From Edaphobacter sp. (GTDB lineage: Bacteria; Acidobacteriota; Terriglobia; Terriglobales; Acidobacteriaceae): a DNA stretch of 64,000 nucleotides. The notes under the pieces were generated by a model. It was not told the origin of the DNA. It ran no database searches and worked only from the letters and a program-made list of their open reading frames with translations. Positions 8,379-19,000 of the stretch are shown here, piece by piece (the first letter of the stretch is position 1; each line of letters opens with the position of its first letter). The DNA lies in assembly GCA_025462645.1 (NCBI GenBank), contig JAOAPB010000024.1, positions 16,270-80,269 on the forward strand. Direction: 5' to 3'. Both the position numbers and the translations under genes were made by a program.

Positions 8379-10196
8379 TCAACGCGAGCTGACCGAAAAT
8401 CGGACCATTGCCTTTCTCGCAAAGAAATAGCCACTGACTGCAGCGACCGTAAATTCTCCGCAAGCCGACAAACTTCGCCCACCCATTATGCTGAAGAGCC
8501 CAACACAGAGAAAGAAATAGAAGAGGATGCCCCACGCACTCGTTGCTATATCTTGGCCGAGTTCGGTTTTCCGTGGCTCTAGCCCCCTAGCGGCAAGGCT
8601 GCGACGAACCGGCCCCCAAAGGCCGACAGGACGGGCGGCGCAATAGAAATCCTCCAATACACTCAACTGTTCCGGCTTGGTCAATAACGTTGCCACTACA
8701 ATCGAAATCCAACCTGCAACAAAGAGAATGGCGAACCCGACCCAGAAAGGAAAGCGTTCGAGATCACTGAATGCTGGCACAATACCGTTCCAATTCCATC
8801 CGGTCAGACCACTAAGTATCCTTCGTAAACTATCAGAAAGTAATGCATCGCTACCGAACCAGACGAGATATCCAGCGGGAAATCCGCCCAGAACGCCGAT
8901 CATGTCTCCTACCGCATTGGTTCTCCACCAGAACCACTTCAGCCATGCGAGAGGTAAGGAAAAGACGATCAAAGCCGAGTTGATGAAGAGTATCCACTTA
9001 TCCAACTGCTCTGGATGGATCGCTCCTCCCCAAAGAAATGCGACCGACAACAGCAGCCCGGTTACGACCCGGCTCACCAATACGAATTCCTTCTGCGTGG
9101 CGTTCGGCCTCAAACTACGTTTGTATACGTCGTTGACGACGTAGCTCGCCGCCCAATTGCCGATCGACGATATCGCCGCCATATATCCAGCAAGACTACT
9201 CACGAGCAGCAAACCGAATAGGCCGGGCGGCGCATAATGCTTAACAAGATCGCCCCAGAGTGCAGCGGGGACTGATACTGCTTTTGGTGGAGATAACGCA
9301 GCAGCCGCAAGCGCGATGACAATAAACGGAACCAGCCGAACGGCAAGCGCAAGAACTCCATTTGCCATCTGCCCGAGAATCGCATGGCGCTCATTGCGTG
9401 CCGCCATAAATCGCTGGGCAGTCCAACCTTCACCTGCAAACGGTGACCCCGCAAAGAAGAGTCCCTGCACACACAGTGCCAGCAGCGTAATCCCGGTCAA
9501 GGAAGACCCGCTCGGCAGCGGCGCGAGAAATTGGGGGCCTCTCGATGCAGCAATCTGCGTGAAGACATGTGAAAATCCACCGGCCTTTGAAATCAACAGC
9601 AGACCAAATGCGAGATTACCGCCGATCAAGATAACGAACTGCAGCACGTCGTTGTACGCAACCGCAAACAAGCCCGCCATTAAGCTATACAGAATTGTGA
9701 ACGAACCGAAGACAAGGATGACCGAAAGGGGTTTCCAACCGAGCACGGGACTCGCGGTAGCTGCCATCCAGGCGGCGCCATATGCAATGGATGTAACTCC
9801 CCACACAGCGCAAGCGTAGAAGGCATATATATTGCGATAGGCTGCCGCGCGACGGCCGGCATAACGGCGCTCGATAAACTCTCCGGTGGTTACAACGCCA
9901 AGCCGTCTCCACATCGGTGCCCAGATGATTGCAACCAGGGGCATCCAGATTACCCAGCTTACCCACGCCATGAGCCATAGTCCCGCAAATCCCGAAAGGA
10001 ACAACACCATGACGAAACCTTGCCCACCACCGGTATAACCCGCGACGTCGGCAAACCCGATGACCCACCACGGCAGATCACGGCCGGCGACAAAGAACTC
10101 CTCAAGGCCTTTGCTGGCACGTGCTTGGAAATAAAGCGCGAGACCAAGAATACCCAGACAGTAAATCGTCAAAATCAACCAGTCAAGCGTGGCCAT
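8379..10196 (-). CDS. Sodium:solute symporter family protein (SSS)
   Basis: About 605 residues from the ATG at 10196 (MATLDWLILTIYC); the open frame continues 83 codons upstream, but that extension is hydrophilic and not family-like. The features are the SSS first helix, then FFVAGRDLPWWVIGFADVAGYTGG, the conserved WMATASP region, and at least twelve hydrophobic segments continuing past AWGILFYFFLCVGLF. SSS proteins use the Na+ gradient to import sugars, amino acids, carboxylates or ureides. Directly followed by the MLE-subgroup enzyme, which may act on the imported compound. A relatively long C-terminal tail with extra membrane segments is present. Substrate not assignable. Confidence 0.9.
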   Translation of the reverse strand: MATLDWLILTIYCLGILGLALYFQARASKGLEEFFVAGRDLPWWVIGFADVAGYTGGGQGFVMVLFLSGFAGLWLMAWVSWVIWMPLVAIIWAPMWRRLGVVTTGEFIERRYAGRRAAAYRNIYAFYACAVWGVTSIAYGAAWMAATASPVLGWKPLSVILVFGSFTILYSLMAGLFAVAYNDVLQFVILIGGNLAFGLLLISKAGGFSHVFTQIAASRGPQFLAPLPSGSSLTGITLLALCVQGLFFAGSPFAGEGWTAQRFMAARNERHAILGQMANGVLALAVRLVPFIVIALAAAALSPPKAVSVPAALWGDLVKHYAPPGLFGLLLVSSLAGYMAAISSIGNWAASYVVNDVYKRSLRPNATQKEFVLVSRVVTGLLLSVAFLWGGAIHPEQLDKWILFINSALIVFSLPLAWLKWFWWRTNAVGDMIGVLGGFPAGYLVWFGSDALLSDSLRRILSGLTGWNWNGIVPAFSDLERFPFWVGFAILFVAGWISIVVATLLTKPEQLSVLEDFYCAARPVGLWGPVRRSLAARGLEPRKTELGQDIATSAWGILFYFFLCVGLFSIMGGRSLSACGEFTVAAVSGYFFARKAMVRFSVSSR

Positions 10197-10497
10197 CAAC
10201 ACCGCTTTCGTACCGTGGTTTGTTGTTACATGCGGTTCCCGTTCGGACGACCCGCAGAAGAATAGTACCGACCAGTCTTCTGTGCGCAAGATTCGAGACG
10301 ACCTTGCGGAGAAGTGTTTTGAGGATATGCAGGACGCTTTACCAGCGTCAATGGCAGAGATGTAAAGATGAAGAAAAGCGTCCTGCCCGCTGAACGATGC
10401 GATTACATCCTGTGTCGCGGTCAACGATGATGCTACTGGGCACACGAACGTCCCATCTTCATGACTCCAAATTTCAATGAGTTCTTAATAGGGATAT
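10197..10497. other. Divergent intergenic region
   Basis: Roughly 300 bases between the symporter gene on the minus strand and the broken SDR on the plus strand. It must carry the promoters of both units. I see an AGGGA ribosome site just before 10498 but no convincing operator, terminator or RNA. Confidence 0.4.
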
Positions 10498-11249
10498 ATG
10501 TTTCGCTTGGACGGCAGAATCGCTCTAGTAACGGGAGCCGCAACCGGTATAGGCCAGGCGATCGCAGTCGCCATGGCTGCTAATGGTGCTGATATAGCGG
10601 TTACAGACAGACATCTGGAAACTCTTACCGAAACTGAATCAAGAGTACTGGCTCACAGACGTCGCGTCTTCAAGACCGAGCTCGATGTGCGAGTAATGGA
10701 GCAGATTGGCCGCAGTATCGTCGAGATTGAACAATCCTTCGGAGCAATCGACATCTTAGTGAACAATGCAGGTATCAATCGGCCTGCTTCGACAGATTGT
10801 GCGACTGTTGAAGAATGGGATGATCACTTCAACACAAATGTTCGGGGCGCTTTTTTCTTGCTCAGGCAGTCGGCGCAGGCATGCGAACGCGTGGCTGGGG
10901 GCGCATCATATTTATCTCAAGCCAGTCTGGCCTTGTCGGCATTCCTGGTCAACCAATCTACTGCGCGACGAAGGGCGCGGTAATCCAGTTGGTACGTTCG
11001 CTTGGACTGGAGTGGGCAAAAGATGGTGTCACAGTCAACTCAATCGCTCCTACATTCGTTGAAACTAATCTGACTCGAAAACGACTACACGATCCGGCTT
11101 TTCGTAGCTTTGTCCTCGGCAAAATCCCGAAAGGCGTGCTTGCCGAAGCAGAACAGATTGGCGCTGCTGCCGTCTACCTCGCCAGCGAAGAAGCTGCGAT
11201 GGTAAATTGCGAAACGCATTGCGTCGACGGCGGCTGGACCGCGTGGTAA
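10498..11249 (+). pseudogene. SDR family oxidoreductase, broken by a one-base frameshift
   Basis: Two overlapping frames together make one complete SDR of about 250 residues. The first (10498-10880) gives TGAATGIGQAI, a strand-2 Asp and NNAGINRP; the second (from 10881 to 11249) gives GRIIFISSQSGL, YCATKGA with the catalytic Tyr/Lys and the terminal CVDGGWTAW. Adding one base at about 10880, within GCAGGCATGCG, joins ...LLRQSAQA to MRTRGWGRII exactly as in intact relatives. The ATG has an AGGGA site. It is followed at 83 bases by the lactonase gene. As read, the protein ends at residue 161 without its active-site Tyr/Lys, so it would be inactive; sequencing error is a fair alternative. Confidence 0.82.
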
Positions 11250-11331
11250 TAACCTCCCTGCCTGGCCGCAGGGTAATTTTCGTTCGCATGATTGCGAAAA
11301 CCTCTCCGCGACAACAATCCAAGGGAATGGT

Positions 11332-12453
11332 ATGACAACAACAGGTACGGGGACGGGAGACGAATCATCAATACACTATCTGTTGTTTGTGGGAACTTAT
11401 ACCGACCGAGGCAGTGATGGGATTTACGTCTTTCGATTCACAGAAAAGGACGGAAATCTAAGCCCGATGGGTCTTGCGGCTCGCGCCATCAACCCCTCGT
11501 CGCTTGCCATAGTTCGGTCAGCCAACCCGCATTCGAAAGTCGTCGGCCTACTTTCTGTTCAAGAGACCAGCGAAGCAACCGATGGTTTGCAGGGTGGAGT
11601 AGTTAGTTATGCCGTCGACCATTCCAGTGGCAACCTTCAGGTAGTAGATCGGGCTCCTTCTCACGGTGACGGGCCTTGCTCGATTACGCTTGACGATACG
11701 GGCCGCTATGCTTTTGTGGCAAATTTCTGGGGAGGCACTGTAGCCGTACTTCCCATAACGGCAGATCTTCGCTTCAACATGGCAACGACTGTCATTCAGA
11801 CATTCTGTCCGTTGCGCTTTGTACCGCCGCGGCCTCATGCTTTTCAAACCATTCCCGGAAACCGCTTCGCCATAATCGCTGAATTGGGTACCGACAGACT
11901 CCTCACCTACCCATTCGACGCGAGGACCGGCCGGATCGAAGCGACTGAGCCCTTTGCGTTTGAACTGAAGACGGGTTCCGGACCACGCCACATGGCCTTC
12001 CTGAACAACGGAAGAATTCTCTACGTAGTTAACGAGATCGCATGCACGGTAGCTGCGCTATTGGTCGAAGACGATGGAAGATTGCAACTTCTACAAACAA
12101 TCTCAACGCTGGAAGATGGAACAAGGCTACCAGGAGATGCGGCGGAGGTTATTGTACACCCCAATGGCCGTTTTCTTTATGCTTCGACCCGCCGACCATC
12201 AACTATTTGTCTTTACCGTATCGACTCTACCTGTGGTCGGCTCTCTTTTGTTTGCGACTATGCATCGGGAGGAGACAGTCCCGCGGTTTTTGCCATTGCT
12301 CCATCCGGACGTTGGCTAATCGTCGGCAATCAAAGCTCCGGAAATCTTGCCGTCTTTCCGATCGACCCTTCTACGGGGCTCCTGGGAAAACTGCGACTGG
12401 CGACGCCTCTGAGTTCCCCTTCGAGCATCGTCTTCTTCCCTACGTCTATCTAA
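11332..12453 (+). CDS. Lactonase family beta-propeller protein (6-phosphogluconolactonase-like)
   Basis: A 373-residue seven-bladed propeller of the YbhE/Pgl lactonase family: LFVGTYTDRGSDGIYVF at the start, repeated blades with GDGPCSITLDDTGRYAFVANFWGGTV, the FQTIPGNRFAIIAELGTDRL and GSGPRHMAF motifs, and HPNGRFLYASTR late in the protein. The family opens sugar lactones such as 6-phosphogluconolactone. No signal peptide is seen, so it is cytoplasmic. Its place right after an SDR fits a dehydrogenase-then-lactonase step on an aldose. An AAGGGAA ribosome site precedes the ATG. Family assignment is solid; the actual lactone is inferred. Confidence 0.88.
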   Translation: MTTTGTGTGDESSIHYLLFVGTYTDRGSDGIYVFRFTEKDGNLSPMGLAARAINPSSLAIVRSANPHSKVVGLLSVQETSEATDGLQGGVVSYAVDHSSGNLQVVDRAPSHGDGPCSITLDDTGRYAFVANFWGGTVAVLPITADLRFNMATTVIQTFCPLRFVPPRPHAFQTIPGNRFAIIAELGTDRLLTYPFDARTGRIEATEPFAFELKTGSGPRHMAFLNNGRILYVVNEIACTVAALLVEDDGRLQLLQTISTLEDGTRLPGDAAEVIVHPNGRFLYASTRRPSTICLYRIDSTCGRLSFVCDYASGGDSPAVFAIAPSGRWLIVGNQSSGNLAVFPIDPSTGLLGKLRLATPLSSPSSIVFFPTSI

Positions 12454-12560
12454 CAGAAGCGGCGTCGTCCACCCTGCTGGACGGAAAGACAGATTCCCTT
12501 CACGATACCCATACGCAGGAACTAACATTGTCGCGAGAACCGAAAGGGGGATGATGACCA

Positions 12561-13394
12561 GTGACCGCAGCTCGAAAATCAATACCAAACCGGAAGATCG
12601 CCAATATGAACTCGGTCGAGCGAGCTTTCGCGATACTGGAATTCCTCAACTCCTCCCGGCGAGGCTGGAATATCTCTGAAATGAGCCGAAAGCTCGGCCT
12701 ACCGAAGAGTTCGACTCATGTACTTTTCGCTACTTTGGACAAGCTGGGCTACATCACTGAATATCAGTCGTCCAGACGTTATCAATTAAGCCCTAAACTG
12801 TACGGACTTGGCCGTCGGGCGCTCGAGACGACACCTCTGCCCATGATTGCCCTGCCACATCTGCACTGGCTCGTTCAACAGACGAATCTCACGGCACATG
12901 TTGGAATCCTTGAAAAGAAGCAAGTGGTATTTGTCCAGAAGGTAGATGGTCCAGGAATCATCAAATTCGATACCTACATCGGAAAATGCTCGCAACTGCA
13001 TTGCACAGGCTTGGGTAAATCACTCGTTGCGTTTCGTCCGGAAGAGGAGATCAAGAGTCTTTTGGACAGGTACACATTTAGCCGATTCACCAAGCAAACA
13101 ATCTCTTCTCTCAGTACTTTCATAACAGAGTGCGAACGTATTCGACATGCAGGGTATTCGATGGATGATGAAGAGGAAGAGCTTGGAATCCGTTGTGTCG
13201 CAGTGCCCGTCTTATCCGACGGGTTTGCCGTGGCTGCAGTCAGTGTAACTGGAACTACAGCCCAGATGCCTCTCGAGGCGATCGCCAATATTGTTTCGAA
13301 GACCATATGTGCAGCACGCAGAATAGCAGCCCAACTGCAACCTGCACGCGCTCGTCATCACATCTCTGAAGAGGCGCAGGAAGGAGTTTCATGA
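12561..13394 (+). CDS. IclR family transcriptional regulator
   Basis: A 277-residue regulator with an N-terminal winged helix-turn-helix (SVERAFAILEFLNSS, then SEMSRKLGLPKSSTHVLFATL) and the C-terminal IclR effector domain, including LHCTGLGKSLVAF, the GYSMDDEEEELGIRCVAVPV signature and AAVSVTG. The start is taken as the GTG at 12561, which has AAAGGGGG ten bases upstream and stop codons before it; an ATG at 12606 is an alternative. Family members bind small organic acids or aromatics and control adjacent catabolic genes. Its stop overlaps the start of the amidohydrolase by four bases, so these two are translationally coupled and the regulator probably controls this cluster. Confidence 0.92.
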   Translation: MTAARKSIPNRKIANMNSVERAFAILEFLNSSRRGWNISEMSRKLGLPKSSTHVLFATLDKLGYITEYQSSRRYQLSPKLYGLGRRALETTPLPMIALPHLHWLVQQTNLTAHVGILEKKQVVFVQKVDGPGIIKFDTYIGKCSQLHCTGLGKSLVAFRPEEEIKSLLDRYTFSRFTKQTISSLSTFITECERIRHAGYSMDDEEEELGIRCVAVPVLSDGFAVAAVSVTGTTAQMPLEAIANIVSKTICAARRIAAQLQPARARHHISEEAQEGVS

Positions 13395-14233
13395 TCGTTG
13401 ATTGTCATACTCACGTTGGTGAAGAGCTACATTTGACCAAGGATTTCGTGAAGGACGCCAGAACAGTCTCAGGCAATCCGAATCAGAGACTTGCGGTTGA
13501 TCTCCAAGAACACCTTAAAGCGATGGAGGTCGTAGAACGCGCCGTCGTACTGGGGTTTCGGGCACATCATGTCGGATATGTCGTACCCAACGAATATGTA
13601 GCGGATTACGTACATCAGTATGACGATAAGCTTGTTGGCTTCGCTTCAATCGATCCTCATGACGAGGACGCCGTTGAGCAACTCGACTACTGCGTGAAGA
13701 ATCTCCGCCTCAAAGGGCTGAAGCTGGGGCCTATCTATCAAAACATGCATCCATCCGACCCGCGCTTTGTTCGACTCTTCCAAAGAGCGGAACAATTGGA
13801 TATTCCCATCCTCATACATCAGGGAACCACTTTTTGCCGAGATGTCTCGCTGGAATATGCTAACCCCGTTTTACTTCAACCGATCGCGCGCGCATTCCCC
13901 GACCTGCGCATGATCATCGCTCATTTGGGCCATCCATGGATCGGAGAGACGATCTCTCTCATCCGGAAACATCCTAATCTCTATTCTGATTTATCTGCTT
14001 TACATTACCGACCCTGGCAGTTTTATAACGCCCTTGTTCTTGCGAAAGAATATGGAGTTCTTCATAAGCTTTTTCTCGGCTCAGACTACCCTGTCACTAC
14101 GCCACAGGAAAGTATCGATGGCCTGCGAAATGTGAACGCCCCCGCGGCCGGAACCGGTATGCCAACCATATCTTCTGAGGCCATTGAGGAGATCATTCAC
14201 CGCGACACTTTTGCGATTTTGGGACTCTCCTGA
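13391..14233 (+). CDS. Amidohydrolase 2 family (ACMSD/lactonase-like metal hydrolase)
   Basis: A 280-residue TIM-barrel hydrolase. Metal ligands are visible: DCHTH at the first strand, the His in PILIHQGTTF, IIAHLGHPW, and a late Asp in FLGSDYPVTTPQ. This branch (amidohydrolase 2, COG2159/COG3618-like) includes decarboxylases such as ACMSD and hydrolases of sugar lactones such as L-fuconolactone. The start overlaps the IclR stop with a good AAGGAG site. Being beside a lactonase and an SDR makes a lactone or related hydrolysis reasonable, but a decarboxylase is possible too. The gene is followed by a bidirectional hairpin. Confidence 0.85.
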   Translation: MIVDCHTHVGEELHLTKDFVKDARTVSGNPNQRLAVDLQEHLKAMEVVERAVVLGFRAHHVGYVVPNEYVADYVHQYDDKLVGFASIDPHDEDAVEQLDYCVKNLRLKGLKLGPIYQNMHPSDPRFVRLFQRAEQLDIPILIHQGTTFCRDVSLEYANPVLLQPIARAFPDLRMIIAHLGHPWIGETISLIRKHPNLYSDLSALHYRPWQFYNALVLAKEYGVLHKLFLGSDYPVTTPQESIDGLRNVNAPAAGTGMPTISSEAIEEIIHRDTFAILGLS

Positions 14234-14255
14234 AGTTATTTGAGCTTTCCGAAGG

Positions 14256-14292
14256 AAGGGATAGTAAGCATCATTTGCCTACCATCCCTTTT
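14256..14292. terminator. Bidirectional terminator between convergent genes
   Basis: Arms at 14256-14269 and 14277-14290 pair with two mismatches and end in a T-run; the complementary strand has a matching A/T flank. It separates the amidohydrolase from the convergent DUF4091 gene. Confidence 0.55.
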
Positions 14293-14318
14293 CTATCGCT
14301 ACATGAAAACGAACTAAG

Positions 14319-16071
14319 CTATTTCGAAGCGCTAAGTATCTGCTGGATCTTCTGTTCTACCCAAACCTGTTGTCTCGGGAAATCTTTGTACGACTTCAGA
14401 TCCGCAAGCAACGCTGAACTCGGCTTGATACCTGCCGTCTGTAGCATTGCATAGTCTTGGAGAGACTCAGCAAAGACTTCCCAGCGAATTGAATCGATCG
14501 GCCCATCGGGACCGGGATAAACAACGAACGGATCCCCATAAGCGATGCCAGGCCATGCTCCACCGGCTCCTTCCAAAAACGTATCTTCGAGCTGCTGCGT
14601 ATCCATCTTGTACCAGTAGTTATAGCCCCAGTGCAGGAATCCACCTGCACCCAGATGATAGAAGAGCCACCCGCTCATGCGAATCGTCGCGAGAGGCGTA
14701 TCGTAGAAGCGGTTCAGATAGTCACCGCGAGGGCCAGTGCAGTAGTACACCCAGTGCGGAATCCCTGCATCAATGTAATTCTGGGCCGACTGCAAAATCG
14801 GTACAGGAATATCAGTGATACGCTGCTTTCCGTACTCCACATCATTAAAGCATCCATGGTCTTCATCCACGGTGCGAGTTCCCTCAGCAACGCACGGGCT
14901 CGCTTGTAATTCTCCAGGTCTTCCCCACTACCGGGCTCGTCTGAAACATGGAAGAACGTGTGATCTGGCGCTAAATGTTCTTCATCGAGAAACTTTCTCA
15001 ATGCCGGTAGATACTGTTCAAGGAAACTTCGGTAGACACCTGTCGTCGGCGGGGTCTTCGTAGGCCAAAGCAGTTTGTACTCTTCGCCTTCACGTTGGTA
15101 CACATGAATAGGTTCTCGCACACCCCAATAAAGCCACATGTGAGGGAATTCGAAGTATTCCATACCCGTACGCTTGCCCATCTCGACGAAACGGCGGACA
15201 TCGCTAAAGTCGAAGCTGTACTTTCCAGGCGATATTTCAGTTGCCTTCAACAATTGCGCTGGACGTGGAACGACCTCGCGTCTCGTCTGAAAGATAGGGA
15301 CAGCAATCACGTTGGAGCCATGTGCCGTCATGTCCGCGACGTAACGTTCAGTGTACTTCCACCATATTTCACTGAAGGGTTGCGTCTTGTAGGCATCGTA
15401 GATTCCGTCGGCGCTCCACCAATGCGTGACCGGAAAGTCATGCCGAGCTTTTATAACAAAAGATCGAACATCCACATGTGCCGACATCGCTCCCAATTCC
15501 GTCTGCTTCTTCTCTTTGCCTTCCTCGGCGCTAAGATGAATCGTGAGATCACGTACACCTGGGCTGATCGACGGCGGTACTTTCACAGTTATCCAGAACG
15601 CCTGATTCTCGTATGGGCCTACGCTCGCTATTTGTTCTGGAAATAGAGGATCCGGAACCAGGCCAGGTAGATGCTCACCTCCATCAGCCACGGCCAAGTC
15701 AATGTCGGTATTTCTGTGCGCCATTGGCACATAACCGACATGACGAATTTGAACTCCAAGGTCTTTGCTCTCGTCGATTTCACATTTGACGCGAAGCCCT
15801 CTCTTCGACATCTCATTCCTGACAACGACTTGAAAGGATAAAGTAGCATTCCTTGCGGAAAGTAACCGAAGGTCTTTTCGATCTGAAACAGGCGAGGTCG
15901 GGAACACTCGTTGCAATGAGCTTTCCAGCCACATCTTCACCGACGGAGGAGCCACAGTCTCAGGTCCGGCTGCAATAAGACTTTGACTTAAAAGACATAC
16001 GAAGAAAGGGGGGATGGTTGCCCATCCCCTCACGTTTGCAGTTTTAGATTTTTTCCAAGAATAGCTCTCAT
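14319..16071 (-). pseudogene. DUF4091 (GH123-like) protein, two one-base frameshifts
   Basis: Two large frames (about 16033 down to 14848, and 14870 to 14319) make one protein of some 580 residues. Features: an N-terminal signal-type hydrophobic stretch (PPFFVCLLSQSLIAAG), a beta-sandwich, a barrel with GMEYFEFPHMWLYWG, FFHVSDEP with the acidic pair expected of GH123-like catalysis, and a C-terminal domain with GGFLHWGYNYWY. Adding one base near 14848 joins WMKTMDAL to NDVEYGKQ. Upstream, an ATG at 16071 behind GAGGGAG runs into a stop after 13 codons; one more A in the six-A run at 16051-16056 would link it to the long frame and give a normal signal peptide. The gene follows the TonB receptor stop by 14 bases. 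Likely role: secreted glycan hydrolase. Confidence 0.8.
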
Positions 16072-16085
16072 TACTCCCTCTCGCG

Positions 16086-19000
16086 TTAGAACAGGAACTT
16101 GAGTCCGAACTGCATCGTACGAGCCGCTTGTGAGCCAAAGATCTTACCCAGGTTGGCATCGTTCACATTTTGGGTTGGATTGTTCAGATTCGCACGGTTG
16201 AGAGCGTTGAACGCTTCCCACCTAAATTCAAAATATCTAGCCTCACTCAGATACGCCCGCTTCATAAGCGCGGTATCAGCGTTGAAATAGCCGGGGCCGT
16301 TCACGTCACCCACGTTCGAATTGCCGAACGTATATAGCGGAGCAGGCGCAAAGGCGGTTGCCTTGAACCATCCGCTGGCGATCGGATTCGATACGTTTGG
16401 GTTAGAGATAAGGTTGGCGCGACTGCTTTGGCCGTTTCCAAGATTTCCGTTCGAGTTTGAGATAGTAAGCGGTTGTCCTGAACGGGCTCGTTCGTAGACA
16501 GAAGCCTGCCATCCGCCAAAGATCGCATTCACAAACTTATTTGAGTCGCCGCCGAAATGACGTCCGTGGCCATAGGGAACTTCCCATACGACGCTCGCTG
16601 CCTGAATGTGACGATAGTCATTGATACTGCGATGGCGGTTATACCAGGCTGGTGAATATGCAAGCAGGGCGTCAAACTCACCCTCGCCTACATTCTCATC
16701 CATGCTCTTGGAGAACGCATAGGCAAACGTATATGCCAGGCCATTGGCGAATCGCCGCTCAACATAGGTTTGGAGGCCGTTGTACCAGAAACGACCTTGG
16801 TTGCCATATGTGTGAATTGACGAAAACTTAGGGAACGGCTGGTCGGCTTGTATATTTGCGTGAAAACCTACAGTTGCAACATTGCGTTCCTGGCCCGAAA
16901 TTTCATTAGGCACGCGCGTCCCGACGTACGAGACCGTGAGCACGGTTTTAGCGACGATTGGCATTTGAACTGAAACATTGAACTCCCTCGTTTCAGCTGG
17001 CTTAATATCTACAAGGGGTGAGTACACAGCGAAATTGCTCGCACCATTTGGTCCCGCTGCCCAGACGTTCTCCCATTTGTTCAACGAAGCGGTAGAGAAG
17101 TTCTGGTTATAAACAGTCCACGTTGGCATATTGATCAGCGATGCGCCGCGGTTTCCTGTGAAGTTGTTGTAATAGGTTCCATATCCAGCACGGAGGACGA
17201 TATCGTTACCTCCGAAGGGGCGATAGGTCAGTCCGAGACGAGGCTGCCAGTTTCCATTCGGTTCATAGAGACCATTCGGATAACCCGCCTGGGTCGAAGT
17301 CTCCCACAGGCCGGCGGTCTGCGCAGCCAATGCTGGCGAAGTTGAGAACGTGGAGAAATTCGGTTTGCCTGTTCCGTCAACGGCAACAACGACTTTATTG
17401 TCCGTGGGATTCCAGACGCTGCAAAGATACAGGTAGCAGCCTCGAGCAAGATAGCGATCATATCTCACACCGAGATCGAGTGTGAGGTTAGGACGCACCT
17501 TCCATGTGTCCTTCGCATAAATGCCAATGAAGGGAGATTTATCCTCTCCAAAGAAGGTTAAAGGGTCATTGAGAGAGCTCGTGTTGGTATAGCCCAACAG
17601 GTAATCTGCAAACGCATTGCCCGTGTATTGGCCATTGAAACCAAAACTTCCACGAGCTGCTGCAGAACCATGCCCACCATACGCCTGTCGATTTCCAAAA
17701 TCAAAACCTACTTTTAGCGTGTGCGTTCCGGCAATCCGATCTAGTGAAGCCTTACCCGTGTATTGTGCATTTCTCTGCCCACCAGGAACTCCGTAACCGC
17801 CAGCAAAGGAGACACCCGTGTAGCCACTGATACCAATGTCAGGGGGCCCGATCCATTGCTCGCGCCCGGTGCTCGGAATACCAAGAATGCCCGCTAGCTG
17901 AGAGTCATTCTGCTTGCCCAGCGCCGGATTCGAATACTCGTCCTTAGTCCGCATCATTCCGCCGGTTATTGTGAGCAAAGTCTTCGGAGTCAATGTCCAC
18001 GTGTAGTTCACAGCAACACCGTGCTGCCGAAGGGTATTGAGGCCATATGTCGATGGGTCGGCACGATAGCCGGCCTGCTGCGTAGGCTCCTGAAGATAAA
18101 AATATCGCCCATAAATGCGCTGGTTTGATGTGATCTGATGATCCACCCTTCCGAGATACTCATAGGTCTTGTCATACGTATTCGCGTTTGCGATATAACG
18201 ATTGCCGGCGGAGTTCGGTGTGATCAGGATAGGCAAAAAGTATTTCGCGGCAGAATCTACGCGGGCTGCTGGAATCTGATTGTTTGCAAAAGGAAGGCCT
18301 GTTACCGGATCTTTGATTGGAGTCGGCCAGGAGGAAAAATCGGCGGCGCCCGAGCCTGTAGGGATAAACGCTGTTGGAATTGCAGCTTCATTCAGGAGTT
18401 GAGCATTGCGAATGATCGTCGCCTGGAAACTTCCAAAAAAGAATGTCTTATTGCGGTAGACTGGACCGCCCAGTGTGCCTCCAAACAAGTTGTAGCGAAC
18501 ACGCGGCTTCGGCTTTGTCTTATCGGCGAATGCGTTATAGGCATTGAAAATATCATTCTGCACAAACTCGAACGCACTCCCGTGAAAGGCATTCGTTCCG
18601 CCCTTTGTGACAACGATGACCTGACTTGGACTGCGTCCGGCTTCCGCTCCCGAGTCAATTGTCTGAACACTGAATTCAGCGATGGAATCAACATTAGGAA
18701 CAGCAGTTCCTCCTTCGGCCGAACCGTCGTTGCTCGTAACTCCGTCGAGCTGAAAGTTCGTCTTATCACTCCGCAGTCCGTTTCCTTGGACAGTAGTGAC
18801 GCGCATATTTGTGACACTTGGCGGCGGGTCTAGAACTCTCATTCCCGGAACCAGACCGACCAGCGCAAGGGGACTGCGCGTAGCGAGTGGCAACTGCCTT
18901 ATCTGATCCATTTGTACGACGGTCTCTAGTGTGGCGCTCTCGGTTTGAAGAGCAGAACTCGTTGACTGGACCGAGACCGTTTCCGTAGCTCCGCCCAGCT

